Shown here in pieces: positions 33,530 to 43,229 of a stretch of DNA of 64,000 nucleotides (positions within the stretch are counted from its first letter, which is position 1; every line of letters starts with the position of its first letter). The position numbers and the translations under genes were made by a program. The DNA comes from Emticicia sp. CRIBPO (GTDB lineage: Bacteria > Bacteroidota > Bacteroidia > Cytophagales > Spirosomataceae). A model generated the notes under the pieces. It was not told the origin of the DNA. It did no database searches and saw only the letters and a list, made by a program, of their open reading frames with translations. The stretch is taken from the NCBI RefSeq assembly GCF_009905725.1, contig NZ_JAAAKV010000007.1:248001-312000 (forward strand), given 5' to 3'.

Positions 33530-34638
33530 TATTTTCTATGGACAATTTTGAGCACCTCGTTCACAATTTCTCTTGCGGCAAAAGGTTTCGCAAATTTGAG
33601 AATATTTTCCGAAAACTTCTTCATCAGGGCCCCATCATTTGCTAATTCTATGGCCGCGGGAATAAGTTTTTCCTGCAGTTCATTGTCCTTTATCAGCATC
33701 GCCGCCCCGGATTTAGACAGACTTTCAGCGTTTTTGGTCTGATGGTCCTCTGCCGCAGCCGGAAAAGGCACCAGGATGGAAGGTTTGCCCACCAGGCAAA
33801 GTTCGGATACAGACAAGGCCCCGGCTCTCGAAATCACAAGATCTGCAGCAGCATAGGCTTTGTCCATTTCATAGATAAAGTCAGCCACATACACCCGGCT
33901 GGTCTGCAGTGAATAGACCTTGGTCCTGGCATTTTCGATAAACGTCTTACCCGTTTGCCAGATGATCTGAATATCTTCACTGATGAGGTCATTCAGTCCG
34001 CTGCTGATGGCTTTGTTCACACTCAATGCCCCCTGGCTTCCCCCTATGATCAGCAAGGTTTTGCGGTCAGGGTCCAGGTTGAAAAACTGTCTGGCTTCTT
34101 CTTTAGAAACCGCAATTTCACTGATGTCCCCTCTCACAGGGTTACCGGTAAATACTATCTTTTCTGCCGGGAAAAACGCATCCATATCCGGATAGGCCAC
34201 ACAGATTTTCTGGGCTTTTTTCGCCAGGTTTTTATTGGTCAGACCGGCATAGGAATTCTGCTCCTGGATAAGTGTCTTGATCCCGAGGAAATTGGAAACC
34301 ATCAAAGTCGGACCACTTGCGTAACCCCCTACTCCGATAGCAATGTCCGGTTTAAAGTTCTTTATCAGTTTATAGGCTTTCAAAAGGCTGTTGACCAGCT
34401 TAAAAGGAAACCCGATATTGGAAAGAAGATTAGACCGGTTAATTCCGGCGATGGGTAATCCGATGATCTTATATCCGGCTTTGGGTACTTTTTCCATTTC
34501 CATTTTGCCCTCCGCTCCTACAAACAGAATCTCAGCGTCAGGTTCCTGTGCTTTTATCTGGTTGGCTATAGCTACGGCAGGATAAATGTGGCCTCCGGTA
34601 CCGCCTCCGGAAATGATGATTTTTAGTGATTTACTCAT
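33529..34638 (-). CDS. murG: UDP-GlcNAc:lipid I N-acetylglucosaminyltransferase MurG
   Basis: The 369-residue GT28 enzyme makes lipid II at the inner membrane face. The N-terminal GGGTGGHIYPA (about 10-20) and IGVGGYASGP (about 101-110) loops bind the acceptor diphosphate; the C-terminal domain has GGSQGALSVN (about 198-207), and SRAGALSVSE and PFPAAAEDHQTKNA bind UDP-GlcNAc. It overlaps ftsW by four bases upstream and touches the GNAT-like gene downstream. Confidence 0.97.
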   Translation of the reverse strand: MSKSLKIIISGGGTGGHIYPAVAIANQIKAQEPDAEILFVGAEGKMEMEKVPKAGYKIIGLPIAGINRSNLLSNIGFPFKLVNSLLKAYKLIKNFKPDIAIGVGGYASGPTLMVSNFLGIKTLIQEQNSYAGLTNKNLAKKAQKICVAYPDMDAFFPAEKIVFTGNPVRGDISEIAVSKEEARQFFNLDPDRKTLLIIGGSQGALSVNKAISSGLNDLISEDIQIIWQTGKTFIENARTKVYSLQTSRVYVADFIYEMDKAYAAADLVISRAGALSVSELCLVGKPSILVPFPAAAEDHQTKNAESLSKSGAAMLIKDNELQEKLIPAAIELANDGALMKKFSENILKFAKPFAAREIVNEVLKIVHRK

Positions 34639-35807
34639 GCTTTAACTGCTTCTTTTTTAGTTTGGGTAACGCTTAAAACAATACCTATGGCTACTGATGT
34701 AAATATCATGGAGGTTCCCCCCATACTGATCAACGGCAACGTCTGCCCGGTAACCGGACCCAGCCCGACATTGATAAACATATGGGCGAATGCCTGGAAA
34801 ACAATACTGAGGGTCAGTCCGATAGACAAAAGCCCTCCGAAAGCCCTTTCCGTTTTGTCAATATTCCAGTGCCCTCTGAAGAGCAGCCACAAGTAAAGAG
34901 CCATCACCACAAGGCCCCCCACTATCCCGTATTCTTCTATAATAATGGAATATACAAAATCCGAGAAAACGTCCGGAAGCACATTTTTCTGTGAACTGTT
35001 TCCCGGGCCTACGCCCAAAAGACCGCCTTTGGCGATGGCCACCAGGGCCATGTCTTTCTGGGTATCGTCGTTACCTTCTCCTCCCATAAAACCATCTCCG
35101 TCCAGGTCCAGGTGAAGGAAACTTTCAGAACGGTCTATAACGGTTTGTACACGGCCAAATTTGATGTCAAACTTTTTCAGTACCAACCCGGCAGACAGGG
35201 CCAGGAAAACCCCAAGACCCAGTGAAATCACCATTTTAACCAGGTAATTGGTAGGTACACGTCCGATCCACATCAGCATAAAACAGGTGATGCCCAGGAT
35301 GACCGAAGTGGAAAAACTGGAAACAGAAAGTAAACCGCAAATCACACCGCACCAGATGATCATGCTCCACAAGTCGCTGATTTTATATTCAATGTTCTGC
35401 CTTCTGGCCAGCATGGCTGCAAGGTTGGTGATCAGCACCAGCCTGACAAGGTCAGAGGTTTGAAAAGAAAGACCCATGATAGAAACCCACCGGCTGGCTC
35501 CCCCGACATTAATCCCCCTGAAGAGCGTATAGAGCAATAAAAGCGGGGTAATCCAAAGAAGAATCTTAGCTATACCGGCATATTCAAGTATATTGATCTT
35601 GTGTACGACAAAGGTAAAACCCAGCCCTACCAACAGAAGAAAAGTATGTTTGATGAGGTAATATTCCGTGTTGCCGTCTGTCTTACGGTATGCCAGGGCA
35701 CTAACAGAACTATAAACAACAATAATGCTGATTAGAGACAATAGCAATAAAATCAACCAGATCTGCCGGTCACCCCGGAGATGGTCTTTGAGCTTAAAGC
35801 GTAGCAT
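34635..35807 (-). CDS. ftsW: Peptidoglycan glycosyltransferase FtsW (SEDS)
   Basis: The 390-residue SEDS protein polymerises septal peptidoglycan with a partner class B PBP. About ten hydrophobic helices are visible; the conserved ASRWVSI (near 105) and the large extracellular loop with GPGNSSQKN, then SDFVYSIIIEEYGIVGG and the final GGTSMI region are typical. The ATG at 35807 is used; the frame extends 16 codons to a GTG that adds an unneeded leader. It overlaps murG by four bases. Confidence 0.95.
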   Translation of the reverse strand: MLRFKLKDHLRGDRQIWLILLLLSLISIIVVYSSVSALAYRKTDGNTEYYLIKHTFLLLVGLGFTFVVHKINILEYAGIAKILLWITPLLLLYTLFRGINVGGASRWVSIMGLSFQTSDLVRLVLITNLAAMLARRQNIEYKISDLWSMIIWCGVICGLLSVSSFSTSVILGITCFMLMWIGRVPTNYLVKMVISLGLGVFLALSAGLVLKKFDIKFGRVQTVIDRSESFLHLDLDGDGFMGGEGNDDTQKDMALVAIAKGGLLGVGPGNSSQKNVLPDVFSDFVYSIIIEEYGIVGGLVVMALYLWLLFRGHWNIDKTERAFGGLLSIGLTLSIVFQAFAHMFINVGLGPVTGQTLPLISMGGTSMIFTSVAIGIVLSVTQTKKEAVKA

Positions 35808-35980
35808 TTTAGATTCAATTAATTGTAAAGCACGTAAAAGGTGACGTTTGTACACAACATCACCTTAACAAAATTATAAGAACTTTTCTATATTCAAAAG
35901 TAAAAACAGTCAAAAGAAATCCAACCGAAACAAAAGAGGTTGAATCTCTCCCAAAACACCATTTTTAAGAAGATGCCTGT

Positions 35981-36319
35981 TTATTTTTCTTCTGCAGCCG
36001 GGCCACGTAACTTATTGGCCGCTTTTACGATCAGGAAAATAACAAAAGCAATGATCAGGAAATTGATAATATTGTTCAGTAAATTACCGTAATTCAAGGC
36101 AATTTCCGGTTCAGCGACCTGTCCGGCAGTATCCAGAACCGCTTGTTTGAGCAAGATTTTACCTTTGACTCCGCCCGGCAATACCAGACCAAGAAACGGC
36201 ATGATGATATCGTCCACCAATGAAGTGGTGATTTTACCGAATGCCCCTCCGATGATCACACCGACAGCCAGATCAAGGACATTGCCCTGGGCGATAAATG
36301 TTTTGAATTCTTTTAACAT
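35981..36319 (-). CDS. mscL: Large-conductance mechanosensitive channel MscL
   Basis: The 112-residue protein has the MscL start MLKEFKTFIAQGNVLDLAVGVIIG-like segment, with TM1 (about 15-45, GVIIGGAFGKITTSLVDDI) and TM2 (about 70-95), and a short charged C-terminal helix. It forms homopentamers that release solutes on hypo-osmotic shock. It stands alone before the ftsW cluster on the same strand. Confidence 0.96.
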   Translation of the reverse strand: MLKEFKTFIAQGNVLDLAVGVIIGGAFGKITTSLVDDIIMPFLGLVLPGGVKGKILLKQAVLDTAGQVAEPEIALNYGNLLNNIINFLIIAFVIFLIVKAANKLRGPAAEEK

Positions 36320-36343
36320 AGCTACTCTGTTTTGGGTTAAAAT

Positions 36344-37249
36344 TTACAATTTGACAGAAAATCCAGCAGCAAGACCCTGGCTCAACTGAAATTTGTCGAC
36401 CTGGTCTTTATCATATATCCCGATCAGGCTGAAGTTTACATTCAGGTATTTGTTAACCTTGGCGGTAGCAATAAGGTTAATCAAATGATCAACCGGCTTC
36501 GATTTCGGAGCATAGGCGTAGAAGGCCTGGTACCTGAATTTAAGATTCACATTTTTAGCAATATCCTTATCAAAAGAGGCCACTCCCTGGAAACCCATTT
36601 CAAGTAACATTTTCTTGCCCTCTCTCACACCGTAGGAGTGTCTTACACCATCTACCAGAATAGCCGTGTTGTCAAATACCTTCTGATCAAGGACGAATGT
36701 TTCCCTCAGGGTAGCTCCTCCAAAAGACAGAACGAAATACTTGACAGGCTGATACTCGATACCTATCCCCTCAGACAAAAAGGCTGGTGAGAAGAACTTT
36801 GAAATAATTTTAGTCTTTTCGTTATCGGCATATTCAAATCCGCCGGCAAACTGTGACAGGAAGTTAATACCCGTAAACCAGCTCACTTTATCATTTACTT
36901 TTCTTGAGTATTTGGTATCCATAAAGATCCGGTCAACGCTTTTCCTGGTACCCTGTCCTTTATTATTAATAAATCCGTATTGAAACTGAAGGTCGTTTGA
37001 CCACACGCCCTTGCGTTTGTGGTAGTCTGCCTTGTGGTTAAGCAAAAGCCCCAGGGCCACATTGTTCACTCCACCGCCTTGCCAGCTGTCGTTAAATGAA
37101 GCCTGGGCAAAATTGATTCCGAGTTGCGTATTTCTGTCCCACCATCCATATTCAAGTGAATCGGCAAGAGTCTTTAATTCAGGTTTTTGTGCAAAGGCAG
37201 AAGAACAGATCAGTAAGTTGACAAGTATTGCAAGTACTGTTTTTTTCAT
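36344..37249 (-). CDS. DUF3078 outer-membrane beta-barrel-like protein
   Basis: The 301-residue protein starts with a signal peptide (MKKTVLAILVNLLICSSAFAQ) and then reads as beta strands with amphipathic spacing: GWWDRNTQLGINFAQASFNDSW is typical of DUF3078. It is probably an outer-membrane barrel of unknown function found across Bacteroidota. The ATG at 37249 is chosen because the longer frame adds 34 residues before the signal peptide. It is 24 bases downstream of mscL's stop on the same strand but transcribed first. Confidence 0.8.
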   Translation of the reverse strand: MKKTVLAILVNLLICSSAFAQKPELKTLADSLEYGWWDRNTQLGINFAQASFNDSWQGGGVNNVALGLLLNHKADYHKRKGVWSNDLQFQYGFINNKGQGTRKSVDRIFMDTKYSRKVNDKVSWFTGINFLSQFAGGFEYADNEKTKIISKFFSPAFLSEGIGIEYQPVKYFVLSFGGATLRETFVLDQKVFDNTAILVDGVRHSYGVREGKKMLLEMGFQGVASFDKDIAKNVNLKFRYQAFYAYAPKSKPVDHLINLIATAKVNKYLNVNFSLIGIYDKDQVDKFQLSQGLAAGFSVKL

Positions 37250-37286
37250 GTGAAGCAAATTGTTTTTAGATGATCGTGAAAGCTGT

Positions 37287-38117
37287 TTATTTATCAAATA
37301 TAATAACTTTTTCAGATTGAAGAATCTTAAGCGGAAAAATAGTCTGGGCATTTTCAGTTTTGATAATCAGGGTGGTATTGTCGATTTTCATGATTTCTCC
37401 TTTAACACCTGCCACTTCTATAATCTGACCTTCATGGAATTTATTCTTCGAATAAAACGACGAAAGGATGTTCAGCAGGATCTCTTTTGACGCAAAACCA
37501 TAGCCTATTGAAAACGCCAGAACAACCCCGGCGACCAGAATATTGAAACTCGATTCAAGCAGTGTCGTGTTAATGCCGGCCTGTCCAAGAGCCGCGATGA
37601 CGGTAATAAGCAACAAAAAGAAGAACACGCCAGTGCCGATAAGTTTGCCTGAAGCTACATTAAACGACTTGCAGACACTTACAATAAAACTCCTGATATA
37701 ATCAGCCAGGAACACCCCCGCCAGGATCATGATCGATGCCGAAATGAGCTTTGGAATAAAGTTGACCAGCATCAGGAACATATTGGAGATGGCCGGCACA
37801 CCCAGTTTGTCGGCCGCCGTCACCAGGAAGAAAAGCACTATGAATATGTAAATGATATTTCCGGCAATAGCACTCAGCTTGATTTCCACATTAAACTTTT
37901 TAACGGCATCAATGCGGTTAAGCCTTTCCCCGATTTTGTCGAGGCCGATTTTCGAGATGACGTTTCTCAGGATAAGAGAGGCCAGCTTAGCCATCAGAAA
38001 ACCTATCAGTACGATAACCAGGGAACCAATCAGGTTGGAAGTAAAAGTACTGAACTGCTCGATGAGCTTCTGAAAAGTTTCAAGGAGTATTTCTTTGAGG
38101 TTAGGTAGTTTATTCAT
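37287..38117 (-). CDS. MscS-like membrane protein (CmpX/TM-helix type)
   Basis: The 276-residue protein has about five hydrophobic helices (roughly 20-50, 88-108, 118-150, 155-182, 190-215) and ends in a small beta domain (about 230-275) like the MscS middle domain: FHEGQIIEVAGVKGEIMKI. The conserved transmembrane helix repeats with Gly/Ala patterns suggest the 'conserved TM helix' family, of which CmpX is an example. A mechanosensitive or osmolyte-related role is likely. Confidence 0.75.
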   Translation of the reverse strand: MNKLPNLKEILLETFQKLIEQFSTFTSNLIGSLVIVLIGFLMAKLASLILRNVISKIGLDKIGERLNRIDAVKKFNVEIKLSAIAGNIIYIFIVLFFLVTAADKLGVPAISNMFLMLVNFIPKLISASIMILAGVFLADYIRSFIVSVCKSFNVASGKLIGTGVFFFLLLITVIAALGQAGINTTLLESSFNILVAGVVLAFSIGYGFASKEILLNILSSFYSKNKFHEGQIIEVAGVKGEIMKIDNTTLIIKTENAQTIFPLKILQSEKVIIFDK

Positions 38118-38299
38118 ATTTCTTTCTTTTTATTTTCTATTTCTTTCAGGAAACCCATCACGGCAGATACCGACTCCCCTAAAAACAGGTTAGCGACAGA
38201 TAAAGAATCTCTGATGGTGTTGATCTCAGAGATAACCCTGAGTTTTGCGGCTTCCTTAGCCGGAGATTGATTGTATGAGTTGTTCAATTTTTGAATCAA
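38114..38299 (-). CDS. Small hypothetical protein, paralogue of the one at 38405
   Basis: The 61-residue helical, charged protein shares the pattern EI-x-IR-x-L-x-VA-x-L-x-x-GE with the 66-residue protein upstream (38405-38605), which shows that both frames are coding. No ATG is available; TTG at 38299 is the likely start. It overlaps the MscS-like gene by four bases. Both copies lie downstream of an ECF sigma factor. Confidence 0.6.
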   Translation of the reverse strand: MIQKLNNSYNQSPAKEAAKLRVISEINTIRDSLSVANLFLGESVSAVMGFLKEIENKKKEI

Positions 38300-38404
38300 T
38301 ATTTGGTGTTTCTAGCTGATCAGGGGGACAGATGTGAATGATGCTACAGTCAAGCCCGCAGCCTGTCTGACATTTAAAATATATGCCGGATAAAAGCATT
38401 GAGA

Positions 38405-38605
38405 TTATTTATGCCAGTCAGAGTCAAGTTCTTGCAAGAGTTTTAATAAGACAGGTATGGGCTCACCAATATAAAGACCTGCCACCGTTAGTGCGTTTCT
38501 GATGGAATCAATTTCATTCATGATGATTTCTTTTAATCCTTCCGGGATAATTATACTTTCATCTTCAATTTCACTAAATCCGGTTGGTGCATTTACTTTT
38601 TCCAA
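38405..38605 (-). CDS. Small hypothetical protein next to the ECF sigma factor
   Basis: The 66-residue protein is acidic and helical, with EIDSIRNALTVAGLYIGE (about 31-48) shared with its paralogue at 38114. It starts with TTG and overlaps the end of the sigma factor gene by 13 bases. It has no membrane segment, so it is not a classical anti-sigma factor, but a regulatory partner of the sigma factor is possible. Confidence 0.6.
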   Translation of the reverse strand: MEKVNAPTGFSEIEDESIIIPEGLKEIIMNEIDSIRNALTVAGLYIGEPIPVLLKLLQELDSDWHK

Positions 38606-39195
38606 AAGAGAATGATTTTTAAAATTAATAAGGCAACCACCGCAATATTCTCAAAATACAACCTTTTAATCTTTTCCTTGGTCCTCATCAATCTCATTTT
38701 GACGGCACTCTCAGAAATTTTAAAAGTGTTGGCAATGTCTTTAATGCTGAAGTCATCCTGGTACTTCATCAACAGGAGGGCTTTCTCGTCGGGAGAAATC
38801 TGATCAAGGCTCTTCTTGAGCTCCTGACCCTGCATGTTGATTAATTCATGATCTTCGACTTCTTCTTCTTTGTCGAATCCTTCCTCAATAGCAACTTCGC
38901 CCTGTTTTTTACCAATTCTTACCTGATCCATACAGTAGTTGTATGTAATGGAGAAAAGCCACGTGGAAAATCTGGAATTTTCTTTGTAGGAACTGATTTT
39001 GAGCACCAGTTTCAGGAAGATATCATGCGTGAAGTCTTCAGCAAGGGATTGATCGTAGACAAACGAATAGCACTTCCGATACACCTTGTTGACATACCTT
39101 TCGTAGAGCTCTTCAAAATAAATATTTCGCTGGGTCTCAATAAACAAACACACCAGCTCCTCATCTTTAAAATGTTTGAATTTAGAGTTTCTCAA
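38593..39195 (-). CDS. ECF-type RNA polymerase sigma factor
   Basis: The 200-residue protein has sigma region 2 (about 25-95, with YSFVYDQSLAEDFTHDIFLKL and FSTWLFSITYNYCMDQVR) and region 4 (about 128-178, SIKDIANTFKISESAVKMRLMRTKEKI), and ends in a hydrophobic tail (NIAVVALLILKIILFW, about 183-198) that could anchor it to the membrane. A TTG start is likely; no ATG is near. Two paralogous miniproteins follow rather than a FecR-like anti-sigma gene. Confidence 0.88.
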   Translation of the reverse strand: MRNSKFKHFKDEELVCLFIETQRNIYFEELYERYVNKVYRKCYSFVYDQSLAEDFTHDIFLKLVLKISSYKENSRFSTWLFSITYNYCMDQVRIGKKQGEVAIEEGFDKEEEVEDHELINMQGQELKKSLDQISPDEKALLLMKYQDDFSIKDIANTFKISESAVKMRLMRTKEKIKRLYFENIAVVALLILKIILFWKK

Positions 39196-39254
39196 TTTTT
39201 AATTGTTTTACAGGATAAAAGTAACTTAAAGATGCGTTTCAGATATTTTCAGTA

Positions 39255-39262
39255 CAAAAATA
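39255..39262 (-). promoter_or_regulatory. -7 element for the sigma factor gene
   Basis: On the minus strand this reads TATTTTTG, a TAnnTTTG match 60 bases before the sigma factor start. It could serve a housekeeping-type promoter for the small operon. Confidence 0.4.
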
Positions 39263-39378
39263 AAAGTTTTTTGTTAATCTATGACAATAAGTTTGTAATT
39301 GATATAAATCAATTTGCAAAAATAAAAAAAAAATAGTATGCTTGCATAATATTTTTTTCAAACTTAAAATTTTTTCTC

Positions 39379-39687
39379 ATGACAGCAAAGGATTATTTAT
39401 CGGCACTACCTTCAAAAATAAACCCGGACGACATTAAAGATATCGCTACAGTTATTCACTTTGATCTGAAAGACGAACAATATACCATTGAAGTAAAAGA
39501 CGGTGCTGCTTCCTTTAAAGAAGGCATAGAAGGAGATCCTGAAGTGGTTATTTCTGCAAAACCGGATGATTTTGCCAAAGTAGCTTCAGGTGAAACCAAC
39601 CCGATGATGGCCATGATGATGGGTAAACTTAAGATCTCAAACCCGGCAGCTATGATGAAATATGCAAAATTATTGGGTTTAATGTAA
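39379..39687 (+). CDS. SCP2 sterol-transfer-like protein
   Basis: The 102-residue protein is a stand-alone SCP2 domain: FDLKDEQYTIEVKDGAASFKEG (about 29-50) and then DPEVVISAKPDDFAKVASGETNPMMAMMMGKLKISN. Such domains carry hydrophobic ligands, often acyl chains. It lies 12 bases before an acyl-CoA dehydrogenase gene and may hand over or bind its substrate. Confidence 0.85.
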   Translation: MTAKDYLSALPSKINPDDIKDIATVIHFDLKDEQYTIEVKDGAASFKEGIEGDPEVVISAKPDDFAKVASGETNPMMAMMMGKLKISNPAAMMKYAKLLGLM

Positions 39688-39699
39688 CCTCTTCCATCT

Positions 39700-41481
39700 A
39701 TGGCTACCCAATATCATGACAGACCAACCATTAATTTTTTGCTTTATGATGTCCATGAAGTAGAAAAAGCATGTCAGCTTCCTTTTTTTTCTGACCATAG
39801 CAGGGAAACCTTTGAAATGACGCTTGATGCCGCCACGCTCATTGCCGATAACATCATGTTTCCCAATCTTTTGTCTGTTGACCGCAATCAGCCCGAGCTG
39901 GTAGACGGGGAAGTGAAAGTCCATCCCTGCCTGAAAGATTACCTCAAAGCCCTGGGAGATTCGGGGATCATCGGAGCCGACTTCACCTATGAAGACGGCG
40001 GGGCACAATTGCCCTTCTCTATTTCAAGCATGGTGGGCCATATCCTGATGGCTGCCAACAATGGTATGATGTATACCGGGCTTACTACCGGAGCGGCAAG
40101 ACTGATCGCCAGTTTCGGATCTGAAGAGCTCAAACAAAAATATATCCCGGATATGCTTAACGGCAACTGGCAGGGTACCATGTGCCTGACAGAGCCCCAG
40201 GCAGGCTCTTCTCTATCGGATATTGTATGTAGTGCCGAATCCGCCGGGGAAAACGAGTTCCTGGTGAGCGGTCAGAAGATCTTTATTTCCGCCGGTGATC
40301 ATGATGCATGCCGGAATGTGGTTCACCTTGTGCTGGCCAGGATCAAAGGTGCTCCTTTGGGGACAAAGGGAATTTCATTATTTGTAGTTCCCAAGTATTT
40401 TGAGGACGGCTCAAAAAATGACATCACCAACATGGGTATTTATCACAAACTGGGTCAAAAAGGCGTTCCGGCCATGCATCTCGGCTTTGGGGATCAATGC
40501 AGGGGATATTTGCTGGGCGAACCGAATAAAGGCCTGAACTACATGTTTCAGATGATGAACGAAGCCCGTATCGGAGTAGGATTTACAGGAGCGTCCATCT
40601 CTTCAGCGGCCTATCATGCGGCTGTTGAGTACACCAAAGAAAGACCTCAGAGCAGGAGACTGAATAAAAAGAATGCCCTGGACTCCCCGCAGGTGGCGAT
40701 CATCCAGCATCCCGACATCAGGAGAATGCTTTTGTTTCAAAAAGCGGCAGTAGAAGGCTCTTTGTCATTACTCACAGAAGTGGCTCAGTATTTCGATCTG
40801 TCTCATTATTCAGAGTCTGAAGAAGAGAGAAAGAAATACCATTTGCTGTTGGAACTTCTGACACCCATAGCCAAAACCTATCCTTGTGAGTCAGGCCTCC
40901 GGGTAACCAGCGATGCCTTGCAATGTTTCGGAGGGTATGGCTTCACAGAAGACTTCCCGATTGAACAATACTACAGGGATATCCGGATTACGCCTATTTA
41001 TGAAGGCACCACCGGTATTCAGTCACAGGACCTGCTCGGGCGAAAAGTGGCCGCTGAAAATGGTGCAGCCCTTAAATTATTGGCCGGAGAGATACAGAAA
41101 ACCATCGACGAAGCGATGGCTTATGACCATCTGAAAAAATATGCCAATGAGTTATCAGCAGAAATAAAAAACCTGAGTACCATCACCCGCCATCTGATTT
41201 CAGTAGCAGCGACGGGAGACACCGAACGCTTCCTTTCTGATGCGACTTTGTATATGGAACTGTCCGGACTCGTAACCATAGCCTGGCAATGGTTAAAGAT
41301 CGGGGTGACGGCACAGAAAAAACTAGCGGCTTCTGATGACCTGAAGAGTTTTTATGAAAGTAAAATTCATACGATGAAGTTCTTTTATCATTATGAGTTA
41401 CCGAAAACCTCGGGGTTGTCAAAAAGACTCCTGGATGAAGAAGTCCTGACGATAGACCAGGGAACAGAGTTTCAGTTTTAA
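39700..41481 (+). CDS. Acyl-CoA dehydrogenase, long (about 600-residue) subfamily
   Basis: The 593-residue flavoenzyme belongs to the extended acyl-CoA dehydrogenases that have an additional C-terminal domain (DmdC/FadE5-like). The FAD/substrate segment MCLTEPQAGSSLSDI (about 161-175) and the catalytic-glutamate segment RITPIYEGTTGIQSQDLLGR (about 428-447) are clear. It oxidises an acyl-CoA at alpha-beta carbons. The chain length is not predictable. It follows the SCP2 gene in one transcript, ended by the terminator at 41496. Confidence 0.93.
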   Translation: MATQYHDRPTINFLLYDVHEVEKACQLPFFSDHSRETFEMTLDAATLIADNIMFPNLLSVDRNQPELVDGEVKVHPCLKDYLKALGDSGIIGADFTYEDGGAQLPFSISSMVGHILMAANNGMMYTGLTTGAARLIASFGSEELKQKYIPDMLNGNWQGTMCLTEPQAGSSLSDIVCSAESAGENEFLVSGQKIFISAGDHDACRNVVHLVLARIKGAPLGTKGISLFVVPKYFEDGSKNDITNMGIYHKLGQKGVPAMHLGFGDQCRGYLLGEPNKGLNYMFQMMNEARIGVGFTGASISSAAYHAAVEYTKERPQSRRLNKKNALDSPQVAIIQHPDIRRMLLFQKAAVEGSLSLLTEVAQYFDLSHYSESEEERKKYHLLLELLTPIAKTYPCESGLRVTSDALQCFGGYGFTEDFPIEQYYRDIRITPIYEGTTGIQSQDLLGRKVAAENGAALKLLAGEIQKTIDEAMAYDHLKKYANELSAEIKNLSTITRHLISVAATGDTERFLSDATLYMELSGLVTIAWQWLKIGVTAQKKLAASDDLKSFYESKIHTMKFFYHYELPKTSGLSKRLLDEEVLTIDQGTEFQF

Positions 41482-41495
41482 TACAGACATCAATC

Positions 41496-41537
41496 AAAAA
41501 GCCCGGCCGGATGAAAATCATCTGCCGGGCTTTTTTT
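41496..41537. terminator. Bidirectional terminator between acyl-CoA dehydrogenase and guaB
   Basis: AAAAAGCCCGGC (41496-41507) and GCCGGGCTTTTT (41524-41535) form a perfect 12-base stem flanked by A and T runs, so it can stop transcription from both sides. Confidence 0.9.
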
Positions 41538-41555
41538 ATCCTCTTAATTATGATA

Positions 41556-43022
41556 TTATCTCGAATAATTCGGAGCTTCTCTTGTAATCTGGATATCATG
41601 AGGGTGTGACTCTCTCATTCCTGAAGCTGTAATTTTCACAAATTTAGCTTTCTGCAGGTCTTCGATGGTTCCTGCTCCGCAATAACCCATACCTGCCTTT
41701 AAGCCTCCGGTCATCTGGTACAAAACTTCTCTTACCAGACCTTTGAAAGGCACACGTCCTACAATACCTTCAGGAACCAGTTTTTTAACGTCGTCTTCAG
41801 CATCCTGGAAATAACGGTCTTTAGAGCCGTCTTCCATGGCTTCAACTGATCCCATACCACGGTAGGTTTTGAACTTACGTCCTTCATTGATGACCATTTC
41901 GCCCGGGGCTTCTTCTGTCCCGGCCAGTAATGAACCGATCATTACTGAACTTGCACCACCGGCAATGGCTTTAACGATATCCCCTGAGAAACGGATACCA
42001 CCATCTGCAATCACCGGAACTCCTGAACCTTCGATGGCTTTGGCAGAAAGGTGCACGGCAGAAAGCTGAGGCATCCCGATACCTGCAATGATACGGGTAG
42101 TACAGATACTTCCCGGTCCTACTCCCACTTTAACGGCATCTGCTCCGGCATCTACCAGGGCTTTGGCGGCTTCTCCTGTAGCGATGTTACCACATATAAC
42201 ATCTACTTTCGGGAAAGCATTTTTGATTTGTCTCAGGGCGTCGATAACCCCTCTGGAGTGCCCGTGGGCTGTATCTATGCTGATGACATCCACTCCGGCT
42301 TTGGCAAGAGCCTCTACTCTTTTTTCAATGTCAGCGGTAACGCCAACTGCCGCTCCGACAATCAGTCTTCCCAGTCTGTCTTTGGCAGCATTCGGTCTGT
42401 TTTTCTTTTTCAGGATATCCTTATAGGTGATCAGACCAACGAGTATGTTGTCTTTATTGATGATCGGAAGTTTCTCTATCTTGTGTACCATCAGAATCTT
42501 CTCTGCTTCATCCAGGCCTACACCTTCTACAGAAGTAATCAGTTTTTCGATGGTCATTACTTCCAGGATCGGTTTTGACATGTCCGTCTGGAATCTGAGG
42601 TCACGGTTGGTAACGATTCCGGCCAGTACGCCATTTTCAGTAATGACAGGAATTCCTCCTACTGAAAATTCCTTCATGATGCGAAGAGCATCTCCGACAA
42701 CGGCATTGGTGTTTAATGTAATCGGATCAATGATCATACCGCTTTCAGATCTTTTTACTTTTCTGACCTGATCAGCCTGAGCTTCGATGCTCATATTTTT
42801 ATGTATGATTCCGATGCCCCCTTCCTGGGCAACGGCAACGGCCATTTCGTATTCTGTAACAGTATCCATCGCCGCAGAAATCAATGGAATATTCAGCGAA
42901 ATGTTTCGGCTAAGTTTCGTTTTTGTTGAAGTATTTTTCGGTAAAACCTCAGAATAAGCAGGAACAAGGAGAACGTCGTCGTAGGTGAGTGCTTCGTAAA
43001 GAAGCTTAGATGAGTCTAACAT
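41556..43022 (-). CDS. guaB: Inosine-5'-monophosphate dehydrogenase
   Basis: The 488-residue enzyme oxidises IMP to XMP, the committed step to GTP. A TIM-barrel is interrupted by two CBS domains (about 95-205). The catalytic cysteine is in [10 protein letters not shown] (about 299-308), after [12 protein letters not shown], and the flap/arginine region [10 protein letters not shown] (about 407-416) is present. It is a single gene with its own promoter-like element. Confidence 0.97.
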   Translation of the reverse strand: MLDSSKLLYEALTYDDVLLVPAYSEVLPKNTSTKTKLSRNISLNIPLISAAMDTVTEYEMAVAVAQEGGIGIIHKNMSIEAQADQVRKVKRSESGMIIDPITLNTNAVVGDALRIMKEFSVGGIPVITENGVLAGIVTNRDLRFQTDMSKPILEVMTIEKLITSVEGVGLDEAEKILMVHKIEKLPIINKDNILVGLITYKDILKKKNRPNAAKDRLGRLIVGAAVGVTADIEKRVEALAKAGVDVISIDTAHGHSRGVIDALRQIKNAFPKVDVICGNIATGEAAKALVDAGADAVKVGVGPGSICTTRIIAGIGMPQLSAVHLSAKAIEGSGVPVIADGGIRFSGDIVKAIAGGASSVMIGSLLAGTEEAPGEMVINEGRKFKTYRGMGSVEAMEDGSKDRYFQDAEDDVKKLVPEGIVGRVPFKGLVREVLYQMTGGLKAGMGYCGAGTIEDLQKAKFVKITASGMRESHPHDIQITREAPNYSR

Positions 43023-43055
43023 ATGGCAAATAATTCAGTTTTCTTATTTGCCACG

Positions 43056-43063
43056 CAAAGCTA
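43056..43063 (-). promoter_or_regulatory. -7 element for guaB
   Basis: On the minus strand this is TAGCTTTG, matching TAnnTTTG, 34 bases before the guaB start. Confidence 0.5.
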
Positions 43064-43229
43064 CGGATTATTTTCCGATAACCAGTATCTTTTTTTATTT
43101 AATTTGAAAACCAGGGACTTTCACTCAAAAATACTTCGAAAAATCGGTATCCGTCTTGAAAATGTTTAAAAATGTCCGCCCGGTTCTTATATTTACTGCC
43201 GTATTCTGAATCATCATAAACTAAGCGAA

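Noticed and set aside
33955-34458. A 167-codon plus-strand frame inside murG
   Set aside because: It lies entirely within a well-supported gene on the other strand and shows no family features.
42051-42578. A 175-codon plus-strand frame inside guaB
   Set aside because: It is antisense to highly conserved IMP dehydrogenase sequence and has an unnatural composition.
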